Notes: generated by a model not told the origin, from the sequence alone. Counted from the stretch's first letter, positions 49,446 through 57,270 are shown. The stretch: DNA of 64,000 bases from DASUNQ01 sp035536455 (GCA_035536455.1 DATLOC010000030.1:16498-80497), one strand, 5' to 3'. Numbers and translations: made by a program.

Positions 49446-51758
49446 ATGCCCAAGAACCTGCTGATCGTCGAGAGCCCCGCGAAGACCCGGACGCTGAAGA
49501 AGTTCCTCGGCCGCGACTACACCGTCGAGGCGTCGCTCGGGCACATCCGCGACCTGGTCAAGAAGGACCTCGGCATCGGCGAGAACTACGAGCCGCGCTA
49601 CGCGGTGCTGCCGGCGAAAAAGGAAGTGGTGCAGAAGCTGCGCAAGGCGGCGCGCGCGGCCGACGTCGTCTTCCTCGCGCCCGACCCCGACCGCGAAGGC
49701 GAGGCGATCGCCTGGCACATCGCCGAGGTCTTGGAGAAGGACCCCGGCGACGTCCATCGCGTCACCTTCAACGAGATCACCCGCCAGGCGGTGCTGCGGG
49801 CCCTCGCCCATCCCGGCGAGATCGACCAGCGGCTGGTCGACGCGCAGCAGGCGCGGCGCCTGCTCGACCGCATGATGGGGTTCCGCCTCTCGCCGCTCCT
49901 CTGGGAGAAGGTCAAGCAGGGGCTCTCGGCCGGGCGCGTGCAGTCGGTGGCGCTCAAGATGGTCTGCGACCGCCAGGCCGAGATCGACGCCTTCGTGCCG
50001 CAGGAGTACTGGCTGCTGGGCGCCGACCTCCAGGGCCCCGAGCCGCCCCCCTTCCGCGCCCGCCTGACGAAGATCGACGGCAAGAAGGCCGAGGTCGCCA
50101 ACGGCGAGCAGGCCGCGGCCATCGTGCGCGACCTCGAAGCGGGGAGCTTCATGGTTCGCGAGGTCGAGCGCAAGGAGTCGAAGCAGCGGCCGGCGCCGCC
50201 CTTCATCACCAGCCGCTTGCAGCAGGAGGCGGCCCGCCGCTTCGGCTTCTCGGTCAAGCGCACGATGAGCCTGGCGCAGGGCCTCTACGAGGGGCGCGAG
50301 GTCGGCGACCGCGGCTCGATCGGCCTCATCACCTACATGCGCACCGACTCGACGCGCGTGGCCGGCGAGGCGCTCGACGCGGTGCGCGAGACGATCGCCT
50401 CGACCTACGGCGCGGCGGCGCTGCCCGAGCGCCCCAACTTCTACACCTCCAAGAAGGGGGCGCAGGACGCGCACGAGGCGATCCGCCCGACCAGCCTCGA
50501 CCTGCCGCCGGACGCGGTGCGCGACTCGCTCAAGGCCGACGAGTGGAAGCTCTACAAGCTGATCTGGGACCGCTTCGTCGCCTCGCAGATGCTGCCGGCG
50601 GTCTTCGACGTCACCAACGTGGACGTCGAGAGCGGCCGCTACCTGCTGCGCGTCTCGGGCAAGGTGATGAAGAGCCCCGGCTACCTCGCCGTCTACCGCG
50701 AGACGCCGGTCGAGGAGGAGGCGAAGAACGGCAACGGCGCGGAGGAGGGGGAGGGGGCGCTGCCGCCGCTGGAAGTCGGCCAGAAGCTCGAGCTGCTCGG
50801 CGTCGCCAGCGAGCAGAAGTTCACCCAGCCGCCGCCGGCCTACAGCGAGGCGACGCTGGTCAAGGCCCTGGAGGAGAACGGCATCGGCCGGCCTTCGACC
50901 TACGCCGCGATCCTCTCGACGCTCTCCGAGCGCGAGTACGCGACGAAGGACCAGGGGCGCTTCCGCCCGACGGCGCTCGGCCGCATCGTCAACCGCCTCC
51001 TCCAGGCGAGCTTCAACGACATCCTCAACGAGGGCTACACCGCCGAGCTCGAAGGGCAGCTCGACGAGATCGAGGAGGGGAAGGTCGACTGGAAAGCGAC
51101 CCTCGCCGCCTTCGACAAGAAGTTCACCGTCGACTTGGCGAGCGCCGGCGAGGCGATGCCGAACGTCAAGCGCGAGGGCGTGCCGGTCGGGGAGAGCTGC
51201 CCCGAGTGCGGGTCGCCGCTGGTCATGCGGTTCGGCCGCTTCGGCCCCTTCATCGCCTGCACCAACTACCCCGAGTGCAAGTACACGCGGAACGTCGAGG
51301 AGGAGCGCGCGGCGGCCGGCGGCGGGGCGGCGGGCGGCGAGGCGGGCGCGGGGGGTGCGGAGGGCGAGGAGATCCCGCCGTGCGAGGAGTGCGGGCGGCC
51401 GATGGTCTTGAAGCGCAGCCGCTTCGGCACCTTCTACGGCTGCAGCGGCTACCCCGAGTGCAAGAACATCCGCAAGCTCGGCCCCAAGCCCGAGCCGCCG
51501 AAGCCGACAGGCGTCCCCTGCCCCGAGTGCGGCAAGGGCGAGATGGTCGAGAAGCGCTCGCGCCGCGGCAAGACCTTCTACTCCTGCGACCGCTACCCCG
51601 ACTGCAAGTTCGCCCTCTGGGACCGCCCGGTCGCCCGCGCCTGCCCCGACTGCGGCGCGTCCTACCTATTAGAGAAGACCACCAAGCGCGCCGGCACCCG
51701 GTTGGTCTGCAACGCCGAAGGGTGCAAGTTCCAAGAGAGCCTGGTCGCGGCGACCTGA
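49446..51758 (+). CDS. topA: DNA topoisomerase I
   Basis: Relaxes negative supercoils. 770 residues. The TOPRIM domain begins at KNLLIVESPAKTRTLKKFLG and holds APDPDREGEAIAWHI. The catalytic Tyr is in GLITYMRTDSTRV (about residue 297). The C-terminus carries four Cys4 zinc ribbons, starting at CPECGSPLVMRFGRFG, CEECGRPMVLKRSRFG, CPECGKGEMVEKRSRRG, and CPDCGASYLLEKTTKR. A Glu/Gly-rich linker sits between ribbons one and two. Confidence 0.97.
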   Translation: MPKNLLIVESPAKTRTLKKFLGRDYTVEASLGHIRDLVKKDLGIGENYEPRYAVLPAKKEVVQKLRKAARAADVVFLAPDPDREGEAIAWHIAEVLEKDPGDVHRVTFNEITRQAVLRALAHPGEIDQRLVDAQQARRLLDRMMGFRLSPLLWEKVKQGLSAGRVQSVALKMVCDRQAEIDAFVPQEYWLLGADLQGPEPPPFRARLTKIDGKKAEVANGEQAAAIVRDLEAGSFMVREVERKESKQRPAPPFITSRLQQEAARRFGFSVKRTMSLAQGLYEGREVGDRGSIGLITYMRTDSTRVAGEALDAVRETIASTYGAAALPERPNFYTSKKGAQDAHEAIRPTSLDLPPDAVRDSLKADEWKLYKLIWDRFVASQMLPAVFDVTNVDVESGRYLLRVSGKVMKSPGYLAVYRETPVEEEAKNGNGAEEGEGALPPLEVGQKLELLGVASEQKFTQPPPAYSEATLVKALEENGIGRPSTYAAILSTLSEREYATKDQGRFRPTALGRIVNRLLQASFNDILNEGYTAELEGQLDEIEEGKVDWKATLAAFDKKFTVDLASAGEAMPNVKREGVPVGESCPECGSPLVMRFGRFGPFIACTNYPECKYTRNVEEERAAAGGGAAGGEAGAGGAEGEEIPPCEECGRPMVLKRSRFGTFYGCSGYPECKNIRKLGPKPEPPKPTGVPCPECGKGEMVEKRSRRGKTFYSCDRYPDCKFALWDRPVARACPDCGASYLLEKTTKRAGTRLVCNAEGCKFQESLVAAT

Positions 51759-51808
51759 GTGCTTCCCGCAAGCGATCTACAATGGCCCCGGCTCGAAGAG
51801 GGGGTTGC

Positions 51809-52120
51809 ATGGAATACGTAGAACGGCGAGGTGGAGGCCACTGGATCGCGGGCACCCGGGTTTCGTTGGACTCGGTGGTCCTGGCGTTCCTGGAAGGCCT
51901 GTCACCCGAGACCATCGCGGCCGAGTGCTTTCCCGTCCTGACGCTCGAACAAGTCTATGGGGCGATCGCCTACTACCTGGCCCACCGCCAGGAGGTCGAT
52001 GCTGCGCTGCAGGCGGCGGAGGCTGAGTTCGGAGCTCTCCACCAGGCGCTGCGGAGCGCCGAGCCGGAGTTCTATCGCAAGCTGGCCGGAGCCAGGCGCC
52101 AGACGCAGCCCAGTCGATGA
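51809..52120 (+). CDS. DUF433 antitoxin-like protein
   Basis: 103 residues from the ATG at 51809, with GAGGGGG 4 nt upstream. DUF433 core: GHWIAGTRVSLDSVVLAFLEGLSPETIAAECFPVLTLEQVYGAIAYYL (a winged-helix-like fold), then a helical tail. A TACAAT box lies 25 nt before the start. It overlaps the next gene by 4 nt (ATGA); DUF433 plus DUF5615 is a recognised toxin-antitoxin arrangement. The pair is the last intact unit before the repeat array at 52562. Confidence 0.88.
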   Translation: MEYVERRGGGHWIAGTRVSLDSVVLAFLEGLSPETIAAECFPVLTLEQVYGAIAYYLAHRQEVDAALQAAEAEFGALHQALRSAEPEFYRKLAGARRQTQPSR

Positions 52121-52467
52121 GGCCCCGCTTTCAGGCGGATGCGGACTTCAACCAGCTGATTGTGAAAGCGACGCTGCGGCGCGAGCCGAGCATCGACTTC
52201 CAGAGCGCCCAAACCGCGAACCTGTCAGGCCTTGGCGACCGAGAGGTCCTGGCGCTGGCCGCCCGCGATTCCAGAGTCCTCGTCACCCACGACCGCAAGA
52301 CGATGCCAGCGCATTTCGCCGAGTTCGTCCGCTCGGTGGAGAGCGCAGGGGTCCTGATCGTTCCGCAGAAGCTGCTCATCGCGAAGGTGGTGGACGACCT
52401 AATCCTGATTTGGGCTGCCAGCGAAGCCGAAGAGTGGGTAAACCGGATCCGTTCCCTCCCACTCTGA
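52117..52467 (+). CDS. DUF5615 PIN-like toxin
   Basis: 116 residues. The PIN-like core has acidic residues in FQADADFNQLIV, LGDREVLALAARDSRVLVTHDRKTM, and SVESAGVLIVP. Presumed RNase toxin neutralised by the DUF433 protein encoded just before it. N-terminal residues RPRFQADADF differ from the more usual LLDENL start but keep two acidic positions. The sequence 52468-52560 has no gene; the repeat array follows. Confidence 0.82.
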   Translation: MRPRFQADADFNQLIVKATLRREPSIDFQSAQTANLSGLGDREVLALAARDSRVLVTHDRKTMPAHFAEFVRSVESAGVLIVPQKLLIAKVVDDLILIWAASEAEEWVNRIRSLPL

Positions 52468-52561
52468 GGCCCAAGGCGCGGAACGCACTCGATCAGCCCC
52501 TGGCCTGATGTCCCGCGGCGCCCGGAGACAGGTTCAAGGCGCTGAGAAACTCCCCCGTCCT

Positions 52562-52750
52562 CTCGGGAGGTCGCCGGAGGGCTTGGAGACGTTCCAGCGG
52601 GGCCTGGAGATGCTCTCCCAAGGCCTCGGAATGTCTTCCGAAGCTCTCGGAATGTATTCCGAGCGTCCGGGAATCGATTCCCAGGTGTCGGGAATCGATT
52701 CCGAACGGCTGGAGATGTATTCCGAAGCTCCCGGAATCTATTCCGAACGC
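52562..52750. repeat. 21-bp-phased repeat array 2, left half
   Basis: Nine units in exact 21-bp register; the clear ones start at 52583, 52604, 52625, 52646, 52667, 52688, 52709 and 52730. The core is GGAATNNATTCC, which is palindromic (GGAATCGATTCC is perfect), usually followed by GAA. Units degrade toward the left. The frame stays open (heptads such as MYSERPG, IDSERLE), but no ribosome-binding site supports the ATG at 52508. The array is cut at 52750 by the transposon and continues in phase at 56206. Confidence 0.9.
52743..52750. repeat. Target-site duplication, left copy
   Basis: CCGAACGC directly before the left terminal repeat of the transposon. The same 8 bases follow the right end at 56198-56205. 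Eight to nine bases is the usual duplication made by IS1-family transposases. Confidence 0.9.
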
Positions 52751-52917
52751 GGTAGTGGCTCAGTTTGAAATCCGGGAAATTGGACGGCGCGGCCGCGCCT
52801 GAGCTGGTGTATGAGGCTCCTGAGAGGCGGAGGAACGTCCTCCGCTAACCCAGGAATCGCCCCCGGCGGAAGCTTGAGACTCCCGCCGGGGACTTGCCAG
52901 GCACAGGAGCGAGCCCC

Positions 52918-53283
52918 ATGCCCGACCGTCCGCAGCTTACCAATCCGCCCCAATCGTTCGATGAAGCCGCAGGATGGCGCGAGCTGTTCCTGCTCTTGAT
53001 TCCCGACGTGCCGCGGCGCGATGCCGTGGACGCGATGGGGCGCCTGCTCGGCGATCTACTTCTCGAAGCGACCGGCCCCATGCATGCAGACGAGCCGATC
53101 CAAAGCTACGTCCGCGCCGCCGCCCGCGATCTACAGCACGTCCAGCACGTCCTCGCACTCGAAGGCAAGAACGCGGAGGACCATGAGCAAGGGACGGAAG
53201 AACGGCGCCTGCGCCTGTTCGCGCGACGGATGGCGCGGAGGATCGGCCGGCTAGCGGCAGGGCTGGAGGCGGCGGCGCTTTGA
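52918..53283 (+). CDS. Transposon cargo protein A, unknown function
   Basis: 121 residues from the ATG at 52918, with AGGAG 8 nt upstream. Helical throughout (FDEAAGWRELFLLLIPDVP, RDAVDAMGRLLGDLLLEA, RAAARDLQHVQHVLALEGKN), ending in a basic amphipathic segment (RLFARRMARRIGRLAAGLEA). No recognised family. Its stop overlaps the TTG of the next gene, so the two are coupled and probably interact. Confidence 0.65.
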   Translation: MPDRPQLTNPPQSFDEAAGWRELFLLLIPDVPRRDAVDAMGRLLGDLLLEATGPMHADEPIQSYVRAAARDLQHVQHVLALEGKNAEDHEQGTEERRLRLFARRMARRIGRLAAGLEAAAL

Positions 53284-53747
53284 GCGGCCCGCTGAGGGTC
53301 GCTAGCTTCACCGTCCACGGCACGGCGCATCAGAGCGCTAGGTGGAAGCAAGCGGCGGGGGCGGAAGGCTTCGCCTCCGCCGGCGCTTGGCTCGCCTGCG
53401 CTGCGGATGCCTACTTGAAGGCGCGAGCGCGGGCGGGGGCGCCCGTCCCCCTCTACTGGCGCCGTGGGCGTTTCGCCGTGCAGCTCGACGCGGGGGCCGC
53501 GGAGGTATGGGGCGCCGTCTCCCCACCGTTCGCCACGTTCCGAGGGACGGCGGCGGGCCGAAGCGGGCCGGCTGCCAACGTGCATACGCTGGTCTACCTG
53601 CCGGTGGGGCGCATCCTCGCTACCGTCCGGCACCAGCGCGAGGCGCGAACCCTGGCGGCTGACTTGGCCCGGCAGTGGCTCGCAGCCGTGCAGGACCGGT
53701 CAAGCAATTCTGTGGTAGACTCCCAGACTGGATGGACTTCGAAGTAG
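53280..53747 (+). CDS. Transposon cargo protein B, unknown function
   Basis: 155 residues with a TTG start overlapping the previous TGA. It begins with a beta-like FTVHGTAHQSARWKQAAGAEG, then a helix with two Cys (WLACAADAYLKARARAG). A strand-rich middle follows, with RRGRFAVQLDAGAAEVWGAV and NVHTLVYLPVGRILATVRH. I do not recognise it. 53748-53872 has no gene but is AT-rich (a run of A near 53812) and may hold the promoter of the next small gene. Confidence 0.6.
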   Translation: MSGPLRVASFTVHGTAHQSARWKQAAGAEGFASAGAWLACAADAYLKARARAGAPVPLYWRRGRFAVQLDAGAAEVWGAVSPPFATFRGTAAGRSGPAANVHTLVYLPVGRILATVRHQREARTLAADLARQWLAAVQDRSSNSVVDSQTGWTSK

Positions 53748-53872
53748 ATCCCCTCGCTGCGCTGCTGGCATTCTGGGCCATTTGCTTGGCCTACCGGCAG
53801 CTCTCGCTTTCAAAAAAAACTCCTTGAGGTCGATATATCAGCAAGTCATCAACAGATAAGAGACCCTACCTA

Positions 53873-54127
53873 ATGTCTGCTCGCCCAAGCGGTGCACCGC
53901 CCAAGAGGCCGCGCGACCTCAACCAGCTCGCCGCGGCTATCGTCGCGGAGGCCACGGGGCAGGTGCCGCCACCGCCCGCCGAGGAGGTAGACCCGATCCG
54001 CGCGGCAGCTCGAGAGCTAGGCAGGCGCGGAGGGTTGATTGGCGGTAAGGCGCGAGCGGCGAAGCTGAGCGCCAAGAAGCGGAAGGAAATCGCACGCAAG
54101 GGCGCGCGTGCTAGATGGGGCTCTTAG
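53873..54127 (+). CDS. Small basic protein with GGxxGGKARA motif
   Basis: 84 residues. The N-terminus is KRPRDLNQLAAAIVAEATGQV and the C-terminus is ELGRRGGLIGGKARAAKLSAKKRKEIARKGARARWG. Many bacteria encode such small basic proteins, often near mobile DNA; a nucleic-acid-binding role is plausible but unproven. It is convergent with the PIN-like toxin gene, overlapping it by 4 nt. Confidence 0.8.
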   Translation: MSARPSGAPPKRPRDLNQLAAAIVAEATGQVPPPPAEEVDPIRAAARELGRRGGLIGGKARAAKLSAKKRKEIARKGARARWGS

Positions 54128-54528
54128 GGCGGTAGTAGCTTGAACCGCCCATAGTGGCGGTAGGGAACCTCAAACACGCGACCCCGCTCGACGAGACGCG
54201 CCTGTTCCCCAATCTTGGGCCACCACTTCACGAGAAGGAACGCCTGTTCCCAGAAGCCGCAGTTAGTCCAGCCTGGGGCCAGAAAGAACGTTGTGAGCTG
54301 AGCGGCGAAGAAGACTTGGCGTTCCTGTGGCTTCGTGCGGATCTTGCAGTCCCCGGAAACGATCACCCACTCACCTTCCGAGGCAAGACGCGGCACCCAC
54401 TCTACATCCTTAACTCCCTCACCGAACTTGTTGCGGATATGGACGACGGTGTCGCCCTCGTAATCAGCTAACTGCCCTAGGGCATCAGCCAGCCGATACG
54501 AGAGGTGGTTGTCTACAAGGAATTTCAA
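54124..54528 (-). CDS. PIN-like toxin (VapC45/DUF5615 group)
   Basis: 134 residues. KFLVDNHLSYRLADAL at the start with Asp-Asn, EGDTVVHIRNKF, then EGEWVIVSGDCKIRTKPQER with the central Asp, and the group-specific TTFFLAPGWTNCGFWEQAF. Predicted RNase toxin of the VapC45 PIN-like family. It is coupled (ATGA) to the HTH-DUF433-like antitoxin gene. Cargo of the transposon; a toxin-antitoxin pair would penalise loss of the element. Confidence 0.82.
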   Translation of the reverse strand: MKFLVDNHLSYRLADALGQLADYEGDTVVHIRNKFGEGVKDVEWVPRLASEGEWVIVSGDCKIRTKPQERQVFFAAQLTTFFLAPGWTNCGFWEQAFLLVKWWPKIGEQARLVERGRVFEVPYRHYGRFKLLPP

Positions 54529-55223
54529 GCAGCGGCGGCTAGGCCAGTCTCAAACTCCACAGCGTCCCTTACGGAACGCAACGGTATACCAAACCAGCGC
54601 GCGACTTTTTCGTGCGAGCCTTCCGCCCTTACTCCGCCCATGATTACTCGCGTGGGGACGGACTCTTTGGGGGTTATCGGCTCGCCAAACGAGCGCTGCG
54701 GGTCTATCACGACTCGACGGTTCGTCCCTAACGGCCACCAGCGCAGAAGGTCGTTCTCGGAAAACTGGAGTCCGAAAAGATATGGCTCTACAATGAGCCT
54801 GAACGCATACTGATTCTCGAACAGGTCTAGCAAGTCTTCCTCACCGCTCTCGCTCAACGTCTTCGCAAAGATTCGCCTGCCGTCCGTTCTGTAGAGACGC
54901 CGGGTCGAGAACGGGTGTGTCGTCTGGAAGAGGTCGGCCGCTCGTTCTGCGGATCGCCTGATAACGCGCCAGCTCAGGCCGGCCTCTCTGAATGCGTGGA
55001 CAAAACGAACCTCTATCAGGTCCCGGAACGTCAACGCGAGTCCGTCGCCCGGAAGCTCTCGCTCCCAGACCGGCGGCGAAACGTGCTGTGTGCCGTCGAC
55101 TACGGTAAAGCTGTACCCGCGCAGCCACCGCCGTATGCGATTGGGCGACACCCTGGTGAGCCGCGCTGCCTCAGGCACGGTGTACAACCCAACCCCGAGG
55201 AAGCTTGGTTCTTGAAGCGTCAT
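54525..55223 (-). CDS. VapB45-like antitoxin (HTH plus DUF433)
   Basis: 232 residues. A MerR-like helix-turn-helix at ~10-40 (GLYTVPEAARLTRVSPNRIRRWLRG), a linker with aromatic residues, LTFRDLIEVRFVHAFREAG, and a C-terminal DUF433-like domain (ESVPTRVIMGGVRAEGSHEKVARWFGIPLRSVRDAVEFE, read as several short helices). It presumably binds its own promoter and neutralises the PIN-like toxin. First of the two-gene minus-strand operon inside the transposon. Confidence 0.8.
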   Translation of the reverse strand: MTLQEPSFLGVGLYTVPEAARLTRVSPNRIRRWLRGYSFTVVDGTQHVSPPVWERELPGDGLALTFRDLIEVRFVHAFREAGLSWRVIRRSAERAADLFQTTHPFSTRRLYRTDGRRIFAKTLSESGEEDLLDLFENQYAFRLIVEPYLFGLQFSENDLLRWWPLGTNRRVVIDPQRSFGEPITPKESVPTRVIMGGVRAEGSHEKVARWFGIPLRSVRDAVEFETGLAAAA

Positions 55224-55297
55224 AGCCGTGGCCGGCAGTATACCACCCCCGCCGCGTTACCGCCTCAAAGGAGGGCGAATCCTTCAGCAGAAAGAGC

Positions 55298-55326
55298 TTG
55301 ACTTCCCTTGACCGCTCAAGCATAAT
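55298..55326 (+). promoter_or_regulatory. Transposase promoter
   Basis: TTGACT (55298-55303), a 17-nt spacer, CATAAT (55321-55326), then 7 nt to the ATG at 55334. Near-consensus spacing, with no Shine-Dalgarno sequence, points to a leaderless transposase message. It also settles the start codon against the upstream ATG at 55325, which overlaps the -10 box. Confidence 0.65.
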
Positions 55327-55333
55327 GGTCAAC

Positions 55334-56182
55334 ATGGCAAACGTCCTGAAGGCCGAGAAGAGAGCCGCTGTGATCCGCGCCTTGGTGGACTGCAACTCCA
55401 TCCGCGCGACCGTCCGTCAAACCGGGGTGGCGAAGAACACCGTCACGAAGCTCCTGGTGGAGCTAGGCGCCGCGTGCGCTGCCTACCAGGATGAAGCGCT
55501 ACGGAACCTCACCTGCAAGCGCCTACAGGTCGACGAGATTTGGGCGTTCGTCTACGCCAAGGCGAAGAACGTCCCGGCCGAGAAGCGCGGCGTTCCTGGC
55601 GTCGGCGACGTTTGGACGTTCGTCGCAATCGACGCGGATACAAAGCTGGTGCCGAGCTTCCTGGTGGGGAGCCGCGACGCCGGGACGGCGACCGAATTCA
55701 TGCAGGACTTGGCGGGCCGGCTGGTGAACCGCGTGCAACTCACCACGGACGGGCACGGCATGTACCTCAACGCCGTGCTGGACAGCTTCGGGGGCGCCGT
55801 GGACTACGCGCAGCTCCAGAAGATTTACGGCGGCGGGCCGACCGATGAGGCGCACCGCTACAGCCCGGCGAAGTGCCTGGGGACCGAGCGGCGGCGGATC
55901 ATCGGCGACCCGGACCGGCGCCACGTCTCCACCAGCTACGTCGAGCGGCAGAACCTTACGATGCGGACGAGCATGAAGCGGTTCGCGCGGCTGACCAACG
56001 CGTTCTCGAAGAAGGCGGAAAACCTTGCCGCCGCCGTCGCGCTTCACTTCATGCATTACAACTTCGCGCGCCCCCATCAGAGCCTCGGTGGCCGGACGCC
56101 AGCACAGGCGGCGGGCGTGACGGATCGGCGCTGGACTGCCGCCGATATCGTCGGCCTCCTGGGCGCGGGTCCAAAGAGTTGA
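55334..56182 (+). CDS. IS1-family transposase
   Basis: 282 residues. An N-terminal helix-turn-helix (LVDCNSIRATVRQTGVAKNTVTKLLVELG, two helices plus turn), an intervening CKRLQVDEIWAFVYAK with the first Asp-Glu, VWTFVAIDADTKLVPSFLVG, QLTTDGHGMYLNAVLDSFGGAVDYAQ with the second Asp, and the late HVSTSYVERQNLTMRTSMKRFARLTNAFSK with the catalytic Glu. This is the DDE/IS1 pattern of the long archaeal and environmental IS1 subgroup. The gene looks intact, and its stop lies 15 nt before the right terminus. Confidence 0.93.
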   Translation: MANVLKAEKRAAVIRALVDCNSIRATVRQTGVAKNTVTKLLVELGAACAAYQDEALRNLTCKRLQVDEIWAFVYAKAKNVPAEKRGVPGVGDVWTFVAIDADTKLVPSFLVGSRDAGTATEFMQDLAGRLVNRVQLTTDGHGMYLNAVLDSFGGAVDYAQLQKIYGGGPTDEAHRYSPAKCLGTERRRIIGDPDRRHVSTSYVERQNLTMRTSMKRFARLTNAFSKKAENLAAAVALHFMHYNFARPHQSLGGRTPAQAAGVTDRRWTAADIVGLLGAGPKS

Positions 56183-56197
56183 ACCTGACCCACTACC

Positions 56198-56205
56198 CCG
56201 AACGC
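56198..56205. repeat. Target-site duplication, right copy
   Basis: CCGAACGC directly after the right terminal repeat, identical to 52743-52750. Confidence 0.9.
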
Positions 56206-56351
56206 TCGGGAATCTATCTCCAAGCCTTGGGAATGTATTCCCAGACGCCGGGAATGTATTCCGAAGCGCTCGGGGGCATTTCCCGCGGCTCGGAAGCGAT
56301 TCCCAGCCCTTCCCCCCGTGCCTTCCCGCCGCTCGGGAACGTCCCCGCGGT
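56206..56351. repeat. 21-bp-phased repeat array 2, right half
   Basis: Seven units starting at 56206, each 21 bp, with the same GGGAATNNATTCC core as 52562-52750 and increasing decay to the right. Joined to the left half after removing the transposon and one duplication, the register is exact, giving ~16 units. The end of the array lies 5 bp from the stop of the TonB-receptor remnant. Confidence 0.88.
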
Positions 56352-56356
56352 CTCGC

Positions 56357-56611
56357 CTACTTATTCTCTTCCGGCGCCTCTCGCGACCGGCCGAGCCCCC
56401 AGGTGACGCGGGCGTAGACCGTCCTGCCCGGCTGCGGGATGCTCGCCGCAATGTCGCGGCCGTCGGCCGCCGCCACGCCCGGATGTGCGTAGGGCTCGTC
56501 GAGCAGGTTGTTGACGATGAGCTGGAGCTTGATCCCGGGGAGGAGGTTCTCGTAGGTCAGCGTGGCGTGCGCGACGGAGTAGGCGTCGACCTGTCGGAGC
56601 GGGTTAGTCGG
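56357..56611 (-). pseudogene. 3' end of a TonB-dependent receptor gene
   Basis: About 84 codons in a frame ending with TAG at 56357-56359 encode the last strands of an outer-membrane TonB-dependent barrel: PLRQVDAYSVAHATLTYEN, GIKLQLIVNNLLDEPYAHPG, and GRTVYARVTWGLG with the usual alternation and VNNLLD motif. The rest of the gene (~600 codons, including plug and TonB box) is absent; the frame stops at the junction with a transposase fragment near 56611. Confidence 0.75.
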
Positions 56612-56754
56612 CCGCGCCGCTGGCCCTGTTCTTCGCCTACTACAACCCGGTGAAGCTGCACAGCTGCATTCGCATGACGCCGGCGATAAAGACCGGGCTG
56701 GCGAGGAAGCCTCGGACGATGGCGGAGCTAGTGACGGCGGTGATGGCGAGCTAG
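56611..56754 (+). pseudogene. 3' remnant of an IS1-like transposase
   Basis: About 47 codons: LALFFAYYNPVKLHSCIRMTPA, then KTGLARKPRTMAELVTAVMAS and a TAG. This corresponds to the end of the transposase at 55334 (HFMHYNFARPHQSLGG-RTPAQAAG). It is too diverged to be a recent duplicate. Its junction with the TonB-receptor fragment suggests that a second element truncated that gene and then decayed. Confidence 0.65.
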
Positions 56755-56788
56755 ACTCCGATGGCAGAGCATTCGATGGGGGCTGGAG

Positions 56789-57025
56789 ATGGAAGAGCCG
56801 CCGCAGCTAGAAGACATGACCGATAAGGAGCTAATGAAGCGGCGCGCCGAAGTGTGGAACACGCCGATTCATCGGGAGGCCGTGGACGCCGAGATACAAC
56901 GGCGCCAACTGGTGCGCGCCGCCTCATCGGCGGCCGCATCCAAGAGAGCGAGCTACGCCGCTCTCGTTACCTCGGCAGTAGCACTCTTCACATTGGCAGC
57001 CAAGACCTGCGGCTACCTCCCGTGA
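56789..57025 (+). CDS. Small membrane-anchored protein
   Basis: 78 residues. Acidic helical N-terminus (EEPPQLEDMTDKELMKRRAEV, HREAVDAEIQRRQLVRAASS) and one C-terminal membrane helix (ASYAALVTSAVALFTLAAKTCGYL). GGAG lies just before the ATG. The stop overlaps the GTG of the next short reading frame, so they were probably one operon. It may be cargo of the decayed second transposon. Confidence 0.65.
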   Translation: MEEPPQLEDMTDKELMKRRAEVWNTPIHREAVDAEIQRRQLVRAASSAAASKRASYAALVTSAVALFTLAAKTCGYLP

Positions 57026-57244
57026 GCGACGGCGACAGTCTCTCGCCCGAGCGTCGCGCCGAGCGATACCGGCAGCTACGCGAAGCCCAAAAAGGAGCTT
57101 CACGACCTAACTGGGAACGCACCCGACACCCCGCGCACGTCCGACCGATGCCAGGAGCTCGTCAACTTGATGAAGCGGCTTCAGCAGGAGCTTGGAATCC
57201 CCCAACCCGAAGTCACGGACGAAGACTTGGGCGCCTATCGTTAG
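57022..57244 (+). pseudogene. Short gene broken at an A5 tract
   Basis: From the GTG at 57022 the frame reads VSDGDSLSPERRAERYRQLREAQK. After AAAAA (57089-57093) the plausible sequence continues one frame over as ELHDLTGNAPDTPRTSDRCQ and LVNLMKRLQQELGIP to a TAG at 57242-57244. With one A fewer the two parts join into a 73-residue helical protein. A real frameshift, programmed slippage or a sequencing error all fit. No family recognised. Confidence 0.45.
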
Positions 57245-57270
57245 CCACGGTTACAGCAACACAGTGATAC

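Larger units (their letters stand above)
52751..56197 (+). mobile_element. IS1-type transposon with cargo genes (3447 bp)
   Basis: The left end GGTAGTGGCTCAGTTTGAA (52751-52769) and the complement of the right end, GGTAGTGGGTCAGGTTCAA (56179-56197), match at 16 of 19 positions. An 8-bp duplication (CCGAACGC) flanks the element. The transposase gene is at the right end. Cargo: two coupled genes of unknown function, a small basic protein, and a VapBC45-like toxin-antitoxin pair. IS1 elements are normally under 1 kb, so this is a cargo-carrying form. Removing it with one duplication restores the 21-bp array in exact register. Confidence 0.92.

Noticed and set aside
52508..52768. Heptad-repeat protein gene
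   Set aside because: The frame is open and rich in xYSExxG-type heptads, but no ribosome-binding site supports the ATG, it is cut by the transposon, and the related array at 22.1 kb is not kept in frame. Kept as a possibility in the findings, not as a gene.
57085..57244. Sulfatase C-terminal fragment (KKELHDLTGNAPDT...)
   Set aside because: The similarity to the ELYDLxxDPxET motif is weak and needs a gap; a small frameshifted gene explains the region better.
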